Source of the DNA: CAYMUC01 sp964471865
Lineage (GTDB): Bacteria > Actinomycetota > Acidimicrobiia > Acidimicrobiales > Ilumatobacteraceae
NCBI GenBank assembly: GCA_964471865.1
Contig: CAYYHU010000024.1
Location: forward strand, 1 to 32,759
Reading direction: 5' to 3'
DNA: 32,759 bases
Made by a program: the position numbers and the translations under genes. Below the pieces are notes generated by a model, which saw only the letters and a list, made by a program, of their open reading frames with translations, made no database searches and was not told the origin of the DNA. Below, in pieces: positions 7,088-15,597 of this stretch; position 1 is the first letter of the stretch; each line of letters starts with the position of its first letter.

Positions 7088-8466
7088 GTCGAACCATCCG
7101 CGTCCATCAGGTTCGACCACACCTGAGGTATACGGTCGATGAGGTCCCCGGCGACGAGTCCCATGCGGGGTCCCAGCGCGGCACTGGCCCCGTGGATCCA
7201 GACTCCAGCGGCGGCTGCATGGAAGGGATCTTGTCCCCCGGCGAGCATCGCGGCGATGATGCCCGCCAGCACATCCCCGGTTCCTGCGGTCGCCAAGCGA
7301 GCATCGGGTGCCGTGACCGCCAGGGTCGCGCCTTCGGGTTCGGCGACGATCGTGGTGGGGCCTTTGAGTACCACGATGGCGCCAAGGCTTCGAGCGAGGT
7401 CGCGTGCCGTGGCGAAACGGTCGGCGCCAGGAGCCGATCCGGTGAGGCGCACCACCTCGCCGTCATGCGGCGTCAGCACCGTGGCCGCCCGCCGCTGCGT
7501 GAGGACCTGGGCGGGTCCTGAACTCGCGTCACCGAGCGCTCCGAGGGCATCACCGTCCACGACGAGAGGGAGATCAGCAGTGGCGATGAGCTCCACCGAC
7601 GCCCGGTCCAACTCAGCGCTGCGACCCATACCGGGTCCGATCACCATCGATGCGAAGCGAGCGAGATCGGCGAGGATCTCACCGATCCACTCGGGGCCGC
7701 TCACAGGAACGGCCACCACTTCGGTGGGACCGGGAGTGGACGCGGTTCGTTCCGGATGGGACAGATGCACCATGCCCGCACCGGCGCGCATGGCCGCTCG
7801 GGTGCACAGATCAGCGGCGCCGGCCATCGACGGGGATCCAGCCACGACCCGCACACCCCGACGCCATTTGTGGGTGGTGGGATCCTGATGAGGAAGCCAA
7901 CCCGCAACGTCATCGGCCTGGACCAGATGGGAACGCACCCCCACCATCTCCAGACCGATATCGGCGACGCTCACCTCGCCTGAGAGTTCACGGCCGGGAT
8001 GAAGCAGAAGTCCTGGCTTGAGCGCTGCCAACGTCACGGTCTGGTCCGCTCGAGCCACCCCGGGTCCACCCGCTCCGGTGAGCCCATCGACTCCACTGGG
8101 GATGTCCACAGCGAGCACGCGAGCGCCCGGAGCGCGAGGCGCAGACCAGGAATCTCTCAGACCGGTTCCAAAGGCCGCATCGACGACCAGGTCGACATCG
8201 CGCATCGTGGTGCCTGCGGCATCGGCGGCATCGATGACTCGCACTCGGGCGCCGCGTGCTGCCAGACGTCGCGCCGCCACCCGCCCATCAGCACCGTTGA
8301 AACCCGGGCCGGCCACGACCACGACATGTCGACCGTAGGCCCCATCCAGCATGGCCAGAGCCGCCCGAGCGACCGCCGCACCCGCCCGTTCGACGAGAAC
8401 CTCGACGGGAACCGGTGACTCGGCGTCGTGACGCCGCATCTCGGCCGGGGTCACGATCGGGATCAC
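7084..8466 (-). CDS. nnrDE: Bifunctional NAD(P)HX epimerase / ADP-dependent NAD(P)HX dehydratase
   Basis: A 460-residue fusion that repairs hydrated NADH and NADPH. Residues 1-205 form the YjeF N-terminal epimerase domain, with GPGFNGADGRVAARRL (about 53-68; Asp60 kept) and AVDIPSGVDGLTG. Residues 200-455 form the ribokinase-like dehydratase, with HKWRRGVRVVAGS, VIGPGMGRS, LTPHDGE (331-337), VLKGPTTIV and the catalytic TAGTGDVLAG (Asp398). The GTG at 8466 overlaps the acpS stop as GTGA and coincides with the family start; the frame open to 8661 is inside acpS. The first asparagine of the usual GNNGGDG-like loop is Phe here. The alr neighbour is usual. Confidence 0.95.
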   Translation of the reverse strand: MIPIVTPAEMRRHDAESPVPVEVLVERAGAAVARAALAMLDGAYGRHVVVVAGPGFNGADGRVAARRLAARGARVRVIDAADAAGTTMRDVDLVVDAAFGTGLRDSWSAPRAPGARVLAVDIPSGVDGLTGAGGPGVARADQTVTLAALKPGLLLHPGRELSGEVSVADIGLEMVGVRSHLVQADDVAGWLPHQDPTTHKWRRGVRVVAGSPSMAGAADLCTRAAMRAGAGMVHLSHPERTASTPGPTEVVAVPVSGPEWIGEILADLARFASMVIGPGMGRSAELDRASVELIATADLPLVVDGDALGALGDASSGPAQVLTQRRAATVLTPHDGEVVRLTGSAPGADRFATARDLARSLGAIVVLKGPTTIVAEPEGATLAVTAPDARLATAGTGDVLAGIIAAMLAGGQDPFHAAAAGVWIHGASAALGPRMGLVAGDLIDRIPQVWSNLMDADGST

Positions 8467-8879
8467 GAGTCTCCAGCGTAGGACGCCGCAGTCGGGTCCC
8501 GATGAGCACCTGTCGCCGTGGCCACGACCATCGCGATAGCGGACAGGTCCGTATGGGACAGCGAGACCCATAACGAATCGACACCGCGGGCCGCGAGAAG
8601 TTCGCTCGCTCGGCCGGTCGTGCGGATACTCGGAGCACCCCCTACCCCTCGCTCGATCCACGCATCGTGGAACCCGAACGCCCCCAAGCCGACACCGAGT
8701 GCTTTCATGATCGCCTCTCGAGCCGCGAACCGAACCGCCAAACCGGGCACGGGGTCCACCCGATCGGCGAGATCTCGCCGCTCCACCTCGACGAAGAGTC
8801 GGGTATACATCGATGGCGTTCGCTCGAGGGCCCTGCGGAACCGTTCGACGTCGACCACATCGACGCCCACCCCCACCAC
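8463..8879 (-). CDS. acpS: Holo-[acyl-carrier-protein] synthase
   Basis: A 138-residue phosphopantetheinyl transferase that activates acyl carrier protein using CoA. The two family motifs are present: VGVGVDVVDVERF at the N-terminus (magnesium ligand Asp7) and RFAAREAIMKALGVG around residues 50-64 (Glu55; the usual lysine before it is arginine), followed by WVSLSHTDLSAIAMVVA. The start is one of two tandem GTG codons at 8879 and 8876; a clear Shine-Dalgarno is lacking. It begins 25 bases after the large glmS. The C-terminal 20 residues are extra compared with short family members. Confidence 0.95.
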   Translation of the reverse strand: MVGVGVDVVDVERFRRALERTPSMYTRLFVEVERRDLADRVDPVPGLAVRFAAREAIMKALGVGLGAFGFHDAWIERGVGGAPSIRTTGRASELLAARGVDSLWVSLSHTDLSAIAMVVATATGAHRDPTAASYAGDS

Positions 8880-8904
8880 GAGACCGGGCTGGGGTGGCCT
8901 CAGG

Positions 8905-11900
8905 TCACGGTCGCCAGTGATCGGCGACCTCCGAGATCGGCAGCGTCAAGACATCGACGACCGCGAGTTCCCCGAGTCGATCGTCTCGGAATACCCCTTC
9001 GGTTTCAGACACCCAGTCGACGAGGCGCCCGTAGCGCCGGTCGTAACCCTGAAGAACGGACCGCATCGTCGCGACCGGCAAACGATCGTGGAACCGCACA
9101 TGGAGCAACGTGATGCCGGTGGTCGTGGACCCTTTGACCTCGGGAACCAAGATCACGCTGCGCCCATCGTGACGACCTCGCGCCACGAGCACTTCGCGTT
9201 CGAGCGCCACCCGACGTTTGGTCCCCCGAAGCCGATGATCCGTTTCGACTCGAGAGACGACATCTCGAGCCAGTCCCCCCCGGTCCACGATCGTGATCGA
9301 GGCCGGCAGCCCGTCCTCGCCATCAGAGACCTCGGGCTCCCCTTCGATGGCATAGCGGGTGTATCCCAGGACTGCGTCGACGGCGGCATCGAGATCGGCG
9401 ATGACCTTCAAGCTCCGATACGTCAACCGATCCCGACCCACTCCGGTGTCCAAGAGTGCCGCGACGAGCGCCCGATCGGCGATCCCCTCGTCGCTACGAG
9501 AAATACCCACCGTCACGGTCTTGGCTTGATGCTTGATGGCGTCCACGGGTCGAGTGAGCTCTTCGATCGCGGCGGTGAGCGCCGCAGCGAGATCGTCGAG
9601 AATCGCGACAGGACCCGCGATCGCTCCCCGGTCAGCGGGGTCCCCGGTGGCACTCACGCCATCGAAGGCCACCGACAGCCGACCCACGAGGCGGACCGCG
9701 GTCGAGGCTTCGAGTTGGCCGTCGTATCCACCGGTCGCGAGGATCTCATGGAACTTCGCGAGCGCACTGCGGCTGCGGGTACGGACCTCGTCGAGGACGG
9801 CTTCGGCTCGGGTGGTGTGTTCGAGAGCCTTTTCGATGGCTTGGCGAATCTCGCGCAACGGCCGCGCAGAGGCGTCGATCGCACGAGCGGCCTCGTAGCC
9901 GAACAGGTGTCCCACCATGGCACACGGCACGAATGCGAGCACCGGATCCACCGCTGGCACCGTGATCACCGCCGAAGCCGCGGCGAAACGCTCCTCCCCT
10001 TCGGTGGCCACGACCACCGGAGTCGCCTTGTGGGCCCGGTAGATCGCGACCTCCTTGGCCACATCATCGGCATTCGAGCCCACGAGCCCTGCCGCGCAGA
10101 CCAGGATCATCGGCTCGCTCGACAAGTCGATGTGCTTCTTGTCCTCGATGACGTCACACGAGATCGACTTGTAACAGAGCTCGCTCAACTTGATCCGGAT
10201 CTCGGCCGCCGCCACGGCATTGGCTCCCGATCCCACGACGGCCCAATGCCGCCGCGATGGAGCGAAGCGGGTCGCGGCGAGCGCGATCTCCTCGCGGCGC
10301 TCGAGAACGGCCCGCAACACATCCGGCAGTTGACGCAACGAATCGAGGAGTCGGGACCGTCGTTGAGCCCCGTCACATCCCAGAGCCTGAGCGATCGAAC
10401 AGGCCAGGAGCACCCCGGCTGCGACTTGGGCGTAGAAGGCCTTGGTGGAGGCCACCGACATCTCGACGTCGCGGCCATCGCTGGTGTAGACGACACCGTC
10501 GCTTCGATCCGTGAGGTCGCTGCCCCGACGATTGACCACCGCCAGGACGAACGCCCCTCGGGCACGGACCAAATCGACGGTGCGGTTCGTGTCGGTGGTG
10601 GTGCCACTCTGGGATACGGCGATCACGAGCGTGTCGGACATATCGCGCCGCAGGCCGAAACCGGAGAGTTCCGTCGCGGTCAATGCCTCGGCCTGGACGA
10701 CTCCGTCCACCAGATCCGACAGCACTGCCGCAGTGGAGCGACCCGCCACCGCTGCCGTCCCTTGGCCGATGACGAGCACGCGACGGATCTGACGCGCGGC
10801 GAGTGCCGCAGCGATGCGGGCTGGGAACGCGTCCTCCCCGAGGTCGGCTCTCCACAGCCCCTCATGGTCGTGGATCCGTCCCCGCAGCGTCTTACGCAGG
10901 CTGTCGGGAGCCTCGGTCACTTCCTTGAGCAGGAAGTGAGTGGCATCGCCACGGTCGATGTCTCGCGTGGTGATGTCGGTGACGGCGAGGTCCGAGGCAG
11001 CCACGGGAATCATGGTTCCGTCGTAGGCGCAGCGGCTGATTCCTTCGATCTCTCCGGACCGTTCGGCATCGAGGACCACGATCTGGCCTCGGGTGGAGGG
11101 TCGCGTCGGATCGACAGGAGCCTCCCCGTCGAGGCGGAGATACGTATCGGTTTCCTCCACGACCCCGTAGGGCTCACTCGCCACGATGAACATGTCGTCA
11201 CCGACGCCGACATACAGCCCCTGGCCGCTGCCTCGTAATGCCAACAGGATCTGTCCCGGTTGTGACGCAGCTCCCGCAGCGATCGCCACCGAGCCGTCGA
11301 AGGTCTCCACACTGCGACGAAAGGCCTCCACCAGGGGCACCCGACGCGATTCACGAGCGACCAGTGTCGGGATCACCTTGGCGTCGGTGGTGATGGGAGC
11401 AGCGAGTTGCAGGCCGTGAGCAGCCTTCAGATCGGCATGGTTGTCCACGTCACCGTTCAACGCGGCCACCAGGTAGTCACCGGCGTCGACGTCGGCGATC
11501 TCATCGCTGTTGACCGGATGGGCGTTGGGTTCGGAAATGATCCCGACGCTCGCCCATCGGGTATGAGCGATGACCGAGACCCGAGCCTCGGGTGACTCGA
11601 GGGCTCGTCGCAACAAAGCGTCCTGCGCGATCGCGCGGCGAATGACCGCGGAGTTGTCTCCCAACTCGCCGATCTCGGCAGCCGCTTTGTACACGAAGCC
11701 CAGAGTTCCCTCGACGAATCGGACCGCACCCGACACGAACAACGGATCCCCGCCTCGCCGAGTGAGTTCTTCAGCCACCACGGGGTCCTCGGCATCGAGG
11801 CAGTGGTTCCATACCCAGATGTGAAGTCCAGCCGAATCCCGGCCCCGGACTTCGAGACGATCCAGAGCCGACAACGTCTGTTGAAGCGCGAGATACCCCG

Positions 11901-12318
11901 CGAGCGCCGAATCGCCTGCGTCGACTCCCGCCCAGGCAGCGACCTCGGTGGCGGTGCGGATCCGGTCGCGTCGCAACGCCCAGAGCCGGTCGCGCAACAG
12001 ACCCACCTGGGTGGCACGCCGTTCGCGATCGGGGCCATCGACGGTGTCGGGAGCGTCGAGGGCTCGTTCGTGCTCGAGGGCGCCAGCATCGAGAACATCG
12101 AGGCGTTCGAGCATGGCGTTGGCGAGTTTCGGGGATCGCACGAGAGCCCGAACGCCGGGTTCACCCCGCAGCGAGGCATCGAGTTCGGCCAAAAGACTCT
12201 CTGTGCGCGCCGGATCCTCGAGGCAACTCACGGCGCGATCCAAGGTGTCGAGGATCGCCTCGGCCATGGGAACAGGACGCGTCGTCGGACGCGAACACAC
12301 CACGACGATCCCGCACAT
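8905..12318 (-). CDS. glmS: Enlarged glutamine--fructose-6-phosphate aminotransferase (GlmS-type), 1137 residues
   Basis: GlmS makes glucosamine-6-phosphate from fructose-6-phosphate and glutamine; typical enzymes have about 610 residues. Glutaminase elements are MCGI (Cys2 nucleophile), RLEVRGRDSAG (154-164), HTRWASVG (252-259), NAHPVN (265-270), NGDVDNH (288-294) and TTDAKVI (310-316). Isomerase elements are VIGQGTA, SQSGTTTDT (569-577), STKAFYAQV (624-632), KLSE (710-713), KKH (727-729) and a tail QAKTVTV (931-937). Lys710, Glu713, His729 and Lys933 align with E. coli Lys485, Glu488, His504 and Lys603; the Glu-His spacing of 16 is identical. Extra material lies at about 10-150, 164-250, 820-920 and 939-1137. 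The gene begins 36 bases after glmM, fitting the pathway. No frameshift is needed. A GlmS-derived regulatory or deaminase role is a lesser alternative. Confidence 0.9.
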   Translation of the reverse strand: MCGIVVVCSRPTTRPVPMAEAILDTLDRAVSCLEDPARTESLLAELDASLRGEPGVRALVRSPKLANAMLERLDVLDAGALEHERALDAPDTVDGPDRERRATQVGLLRDRLWALRRDRIRTATEVAAWAGVDAGDSALAGYLALQQTLSALDRLEVRGRDSAGLHIWVWNHCLDAEDPVVAEELTRRGGDPLFVSGAVRFVEGTLGFVYKAAAEIGELGDNSAVIRRAIAQDALLRRALESPEARVSVIAHTRWASVGIISEPNAHPVNSDEIADVDAGDYLVAALNGDVDNHADLKAAHGLQLAAPITTDAKVIPTLVARESRRVPLVEAFRRSVETFDGSVAIAAGAASQPGQILLALRGSGQGLYVGVGDDMFIVASEPYGVVEETDTYLRLDGEAPVDPTRPSTRGQIVVLDAERSGEIEGISRCAYDGTMIPVAASDLAVTDITTRDIDRGDATHFLLKEVTEAPDSLRKTLRGRIHDHEGLWRADLGEDAFPARIAAALAARQIRRVLVIGQGTAAVAGRSTAAVLSDLVDGVVQAEALTATELSGFGLRRDMSDTLVIAVSQSGTTTDTNRTVDLVRARGAFVLAVVNRRGSDLTDRSDGVVYTSDGRDVEMSVASTKAFYAQVAAGVLLACSIAQALGCDGAQRRSRLLDSLRQLPDVLRAVLERREEIALAATRFAPSRRHWAVVGSGANAVAAAEIRIKLSELCYKSISCDVIEDKKHIDLSSEPMILVCAAGLVGSNADDVAKEVAIYRAHKATPVVVATEGEERFAAASAVITVPAVDPVLAFVPCAMVGHLFGYEAARAIDASARPLREIRQAIEKALEHTTRAEAVLDEVRTRSRSALAKFHEILATGGYDGQLEASTAVRLVGRLSVAFDGVSATGDPADRGAIAGPVAILDDLAAALTAAIEELTRPVDAIKHQAKTVTVGISRSDEGIADRALVAALLDTGVGRDRLTYRSLKVIADLDAAVDAVLGYTRYAIEGEPEVSDGEDGLPASITIVDRGGLARDVVSRVETDHRLRGTKRRVALEREVLVARGRHDGRSVILVPEVKGSTTTGITLLHVRFHDRLPVATMRSVLQGYDRRYGRLVDWVSETEGVFRDDRLGELAVVDVLTLPISEVADHWRP

Positions 12319-12354
12319 GGGTTCAGATTACCGAGGTACTTCGACCGTGCCCGC

Positions 12355-13683
12355 TCATGATGCCGCCAGGTGGCGAGCGCGTTGGGCGAGTCGATCAGCC
12401 ACGGTCTGGGCCTGGTCACCATCGGGGGCCTCGACCATGATCCGAATCAGAGGTTCGGTTCCACTCGCGCGAACCAGGACTCGGCCCGAGGACCCGAGAT
12501 CCCGCTCCACCGCCATGACATCAGAGCCGAGAGCGTCGACGACCTCGGGAATCGGCCGTTGGGTGTCCAGACGCACATTCACCAGCACCTGGGGAACGAC
12601 CTGCATCACCTCGTCAGCGAGGGTCTGCAGGGGTCGTTGCGACCGCTGAACGAGATCAGCGAGCACGACTGCCGCCAGGAGTCCGTCGCCGGTGGGCAAC
12701 AGATCGCGCTGGATCACATGACCGCTTTGTTCTCCACCGAGGACCCAGCCCTCACGCTCGAGGGCTTCAGCGATATGGCGGTCGCCGACCGCCGTGGTGA
12801 CCACGGGAACACCGGCAGTCGCCATTGCCTGGTGGAAACCGAGATTCGTCATCACCGTCACCGCGACCCCGCCACCTGCGAGGCCGTCACGATCAGCCCG
12901 GTCGCGAGCGAACAACGCCAAGAGCCGGTCCCCGTCCACGACCCCACCGGCCGCGTCGAGCGCGATGAGACGGTCACCGTCCCCGTCGAAACACACACCG
13001 AGGTCGCATCCGTGGTGCCGCACCGCAGCGGCCGCAGCCGCCGTATCGGTCGCTCCACAACCCTGATTGATGTCGAGGCCTGAGGTTCCTGTTCCGATCG
13101 CCACCACCTCGGCACCCAAAGCGGCGAAGACCTCGGGAGCCACCTGGGCCATGGCCCCGTTGGCCGCGTCGACGAGAATCGACAAGCCTTCGAGAGACCG
13201 GGGTGCTATCGCCTCGGGAACCCACTCGCGGTACCGGGTGATCGCGTCTCCATCGGCCTCGATACCGCCGATGTCGGCGCCCGAAAGCGTGAAGGGCCCC
13301 GGATCCTCGAGGATGGCCTCGAGGCGGGACTGACTGGCGTCGTCGAGTTTGAGAGCACCGGGTCCGAACACCTTCACGCCGTTGTCGGGCCACGGATTAT
13401 GCGATGCCGTCACCATGATCCCGACGGCATCCTCACGGCGAGCGATCCAGGCCAACGCCGGGGTCGGCACCACACCGACGAGAACGACATCGACTCCTTC
13501 GGCTGCAGCACCCGCCGCGAGGGCGTGCTCGAGAATCGGGCCCGATCGTCGAGGATCGCGTCCGATGATGATCGAACGTCCGTCGCTGATGCGAGCGACT
13601 CCGCGACCGATCTCGAGCGCAAGGGTCGGCGTCAACTCGGTGATGCCGACCCCACGGATTCCGTCGGTTCCGAAGCGAATCAC
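12355..13683 (-). CDS. glmM: Phosphoglucosamine mutase
   Basis: A 442-residue alpha-D-phosphohexomutase that converts glucosamine-6-phosphate to glucosamine-1-phosphate for UDP-GlcNAc. It starts IRFGTDGIRG, carries the phosphoserine loop TASHNPWPDNG (Ser94), the magnesium loop DGDGDR (Asp233, 235, 237), the sugar-specificity loop GGEQSGHVI and the C-terminal phosphate-binding RASGTEPLIR. The GTG at 13683 places the family N-terminus correctly and lies 28 bases after rpsI; the open frame to 13785 would overlap rpsI. The Shine-Dalgarno is weak. It is followed by glmS, the enzyme of the preceding step. Confidence 0.96.
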   Translation of the reverse strand: MIRFGTDGIRGVGITELTPTLALEIGRGVARISDGRSIIIGRDPRRSGPILEHALAAGAAAEGVDVVLVGVVPTPALAWIARREDAVGIMVTASHNPWPDNGVKVFGPGALKLDDASQSRLEAILEDPGPFTLSGADIGGIEADGDAITRYREWVPEAIAPRSLEGLSILVDAANGAMAQVAPEVFAALGAEVVAIGTGTSGLDINQGCGATDTAAAAAAVRHHGCDLGVCFDGDGDRLIALDAAGGVVDGDRLLALFARDRADRDGLAGGGVAVTVMTNLGFHQAMATAGVPVVTTAVGDRHIAEALEREGWVLGGEQSGHVIQRDLLPTGDGLLAAVVLADLVQRSQRPLQTLADEVMQVVPQVLVNVRLDTQRPIPEVVDALGSDVMAVERDLGSSGRVLVRASGTEPLIRIMVEAPDGDQAQTVADRLAQRARHLAAS

Positions 13684-13711
13684 CTCGGCGCCTGACCGTT
13701 GTGAGCGCGCG

Positions 13712-14107
13712 TCAGCGCTTGGTGAACTGCGGCGCCTTACGCGCCTTCTTGAGTCCGTACTTCTTGGACTCCTTGCGACGCGCATCGCGGGTCAGCAGTC
13801 CGGCCTTCTTGAGCGTCGGACGACTCTCGGGATCCACATCGACAAGGGAGCGAGCGATCGCCATGCGCAAGGCGCCGGCCTGTCCCGCCACGCCACCGCC
13901 ATGAATGGTGGCGTCGACGTCATAGGCCTCCTCGGACGAGGTGAGACGCAAGGCCTCGGTCACCGTCATGCGAGCCATGGCGGTCGGGAAGTAGTCCTCG
14001 AAGGTTCGACCATTGACGGTGATCGTTCCTGTGCCTGGACGAAGACGGGCCCGGGCGACGGACTCCTTACGGCGTCCCGTGGTCTGGGTGAGAGGCTTGG
14101 TTGCCAC
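13712..14107 (-). CDS. rpsI: Ribosomal protein S9 (uS9)
   Basis: A 131-residue small-subunit protein of the head domain whose C-terminal tail reaches the P-site tRNA. Signatures are TTGRRKESVARARL, GTGTITVNGRTFEDYF, the GGGVAGQAGALRMAIARSL stretch and the basic tail ending KKARKAPQFTKR. The start codon is GTG at 14107 with AAGGAGAA correctly spaced upstream. It lies 24 bases after rplM, forming the universal rplM-rpsI pair. Confidence 0.98.
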   Translation of the reverse strand: MATKPLTQTTGRRKESVARARLRPGTGTITVNGRTFEDYFPTAMARMTVTEALRLTSSEEAYDVDATIHGGGVAGQAGALRMAIARSLVDVDPESRPTLKKAGLLTRDARRKESKKYGLKKARKAPQFTKR

Positions 14108-14131
14108 GTGATTCTCCTTCGCGCGTCCCGA

Positions 14132-14578
14132 TCAGCGGGCCTTGGCCCGGGGCAGGTCCATCGGTACCGGTTCTTGGGCGCCATGGGGATGGTCGGGACC
14201 GGCGTACACCTTGAGCTTCTTGATCTGTGCCCGGCCCAGGGGACCCTTGGGCAGCATGCCGCGCACCGAGCGACGCACGGCATCGGCGGGCTTGCGATCG
14301 AGAAGTTGACGATAGGACTCGGACCGCAGGCCACCGGGGTAGCCGCTGTGGCGGTACACCATTGCCTTGTCGGCCTTCCCCGAGGTCAGCACGACCTTGT
14401 CGGCATTGACCACGATGACATGGTCACCGGTGTCGATGTGAGGAGCGAACGTCGCTTTGTGCTTGCCACGCAGAATGCGTGCCACTTCGGTGCACAACCG
14501 ACCGAGCACCATGCCCTCGGCGTCGATCACATGCCATGCGCGCTGGATCTCGCTGGCTTTGGGGGAATAGGTCCGCAT
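14132..14578 (-). CDS. rplM: Ribosomal protein L13 (uL13)
   Basis: A 148-residue large-subunit protein. It starts MRTYSPKASEIQRAWHVIDA and contains VLGRLCTEVARILRGKHK, the DHVIVVNADKV segment and the conserved VRGMLPKGPLGRAQIKKLKV. The ATG at 14578 follows a GGAAG; the open frame to 14830 runs into truA and has no family resemblance. A promoter about 75-105 bases upstream appears to start the rplM-rpsI-glmM-glmS unit. Confidence 0.98.
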   Translation of the reverse strand: MRTYSPKASEIQRAWHVIDAEGMVLGRLCTEVARILRGKHKATFAPHIDTGDHVIVVNADKVVLTSGKADKAMVYRHSGYPGGLRSESYRQLLDRKPADAVRRSVRGMLPKGPLGRAQIKKLKVYAGPDHPHGAQEPVPMDLPRAKAR

Positions 14579-14653
14579 CAGAGTCTTCCGTCTCGATTCA
14601 CTGGTGACCACGACATGACGACGCGTTCGGCGGCGGCCGTGGAGAACCCTGAA

Positions 14654-14683
14654 AGGATAGGGGCGCATCTCCCCGAACGGCAA
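14654..14683 (-). promoter_or_regulatory. Predicted promoter of rplM-rpsI-glmM-glmS
   Basis: TTGCCG (14683-14678) and TATCCT (14659-14654) on the minus strand are separated by 18 bases, giving 4 of 6 matches in each box. Transcription would start near 14647 with a leader of about 70 bases before rplM. It lies in a 181-base gap downstream of a terminator-like hairpin, where a new transcription unit is expected. Confidence 0.5.
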
Positions 14684-14716
14684 GCCGCACGTCGAACTCG
14701 TCGAATGGGAACCACA

Positions 14717-14744
14717 GAACTCTCGACGGTGGGCATGAGAGTTC
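14717..14744 (-). terminator. Terminator-like hairpin after truA
   Basis: Perfect 8-bp arms GAACTCTC and GAGAGTTC surround a 12-base loop. It starts 15 bases past the truA stop, and TGTGGTT follows on the transcribed strand, only weakly T-rich. It probably marks the end of the rpmJ-to-truA transcript. Confidence 0.5.
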
Positions 14745-14759
14745 CGGCGCGATGTCGGG

Positions 14760-15566
14760 TCATGGATAGCCGACCTCCCATAGACACAACCCCTCTGGCG
14801 GGGCGACGGTGCCGGCCACCTGGCGATCACGGGCCCGCAGGATGGCGGTCATATCGCTTGGAGGTCGCTTCCCACGGCCGATATCGACCAAGGTCCCCAC
14901 GAGGGATCGGACCATTTGATGACAGAACGCAGTGCCGGTGATCTCGAAACGCAACAGTCCTCGATCAGAACCGGATCTCTCCTCGAGCACCTCCCAGTGG
15001 GCGTCGAGGACGCGGCGTCGCAGCGAGGCCTCCGGCTGCCCTTTGGGGCGACGGCACCACGAGGAGAAATCGTGCTCCCCCACGATCGAGTCCGTCGCCA
15101 GACGCAGCGCCGAGAGCGACAACGGTGCTGAAACATGCCAAGCGGTGCGTGCCAAGAAGGGGTCGGGAATCTCGCGATGGAGAATCGTGTAGCGATACCG
15201 CCGCCACAGCGCCGAGAACCGAGCATCAAAGTTCTCAGGCGCCCAGGAAACATCCCGAACCACGAGATCGGGAGCACATTGGGAATTGATCCGCCGTCTC
15301 AGTATGTCGAGATCGGTGGTGGCGTCGATATCGGCGCTCACGACCTGCCCCCAGGCGTGGACGCCTGCGTCGGTACGACCCGCTCCCACGATCGTGACGG
15401 GGTGACGTACAACCCTTTGGATGGCGGTCGTCAGGGTGTCGGCAACGGTCGCCACGCCGACGTTGGCGGCGAAGCCGTGAAATGCTGCCCCGTTGTACGC
15501 AATGCGGAGACGCACGCGACGGGTGGTGACCTCAGCGGGCGAGATCGCCAGATCCGCACCCATCAT
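14760..15566 (-). CDS. truA: tRNA pseudouridine synthase A
   Basis: A 268-residue enzyme that isomerises uridines 38-40 of the tRNA anticodon stem to pseudouridine. Signatures are LRIAYNGAAFHGFAAN at the N-terminus, the catalytic-aspartate motif GAGRTDAGVHAWGQVV, FDARFSALWRRYRYTI, HDFSSWCR and the C-terminal FCHQMVRSLVGTLVDIGRG. The frame is open to 15707, inside rplQ; the tandem ATG codons at 15566 and 15563 are the first sensible starts, 31 bases after rplQ. Neither has a strong Shine-Dalgarno, so the exact start is moderately uncertain. The position after rplQ is standard in actinobacteria. Confidence 0.96.
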   Translation of the reverse strand: MMGADLAISPAEVTTRRVRLRIAYNGAAFHGFAANVGVATVADTLTTAIQRVVRHPVTIVGAGRTDAGVHAWGQVVSADIDATTDLDILRRRINSQCAPDLVVRDVSWAPENFDARFSALWRRYRYTILHREIPDPFLARTAWHVSAPLSLSALRLATDSIVGEHDFSSWCRRPKGQPEASLRRRVLDAHWEVLEERSGSDRGLLRFEITGTAFCHQMVRSLVGTLVDIGRGKRPPSDMTAILRARDRQVAGTVAPPEGLCLWEVGYP

Positions 15567-15597
15567 GCGAACCGGTCTGCCGCTGAGAACGAAGCTC

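Noticed and set aside
8518..11238. 906-codon open frame on the plus strand opposite glmS and acpS
   Set aside because: It is an antisense shadow of high-GC coding DNA; its product is rich in His, Arg, Asp and Gly without any domain, while the opposite strand encodes clear GlmS and AcpS motifs.
8905..12318. Possibility that the giant GlmS is an artefactual fusion or frameshift of two genes
   Set aside because: Glutaminase and isomerase motifs appear in canonical order in one uninterrupted frame, with no internal stop or duplicated domain; the extra residues lie between and after conserved motifs.
13349..14941. 530-codon plus-strand open frame opposite glmM, rpsI and rplM
   Set aside because: It spans the antisense of three well-supported genes and has no family resemblance.
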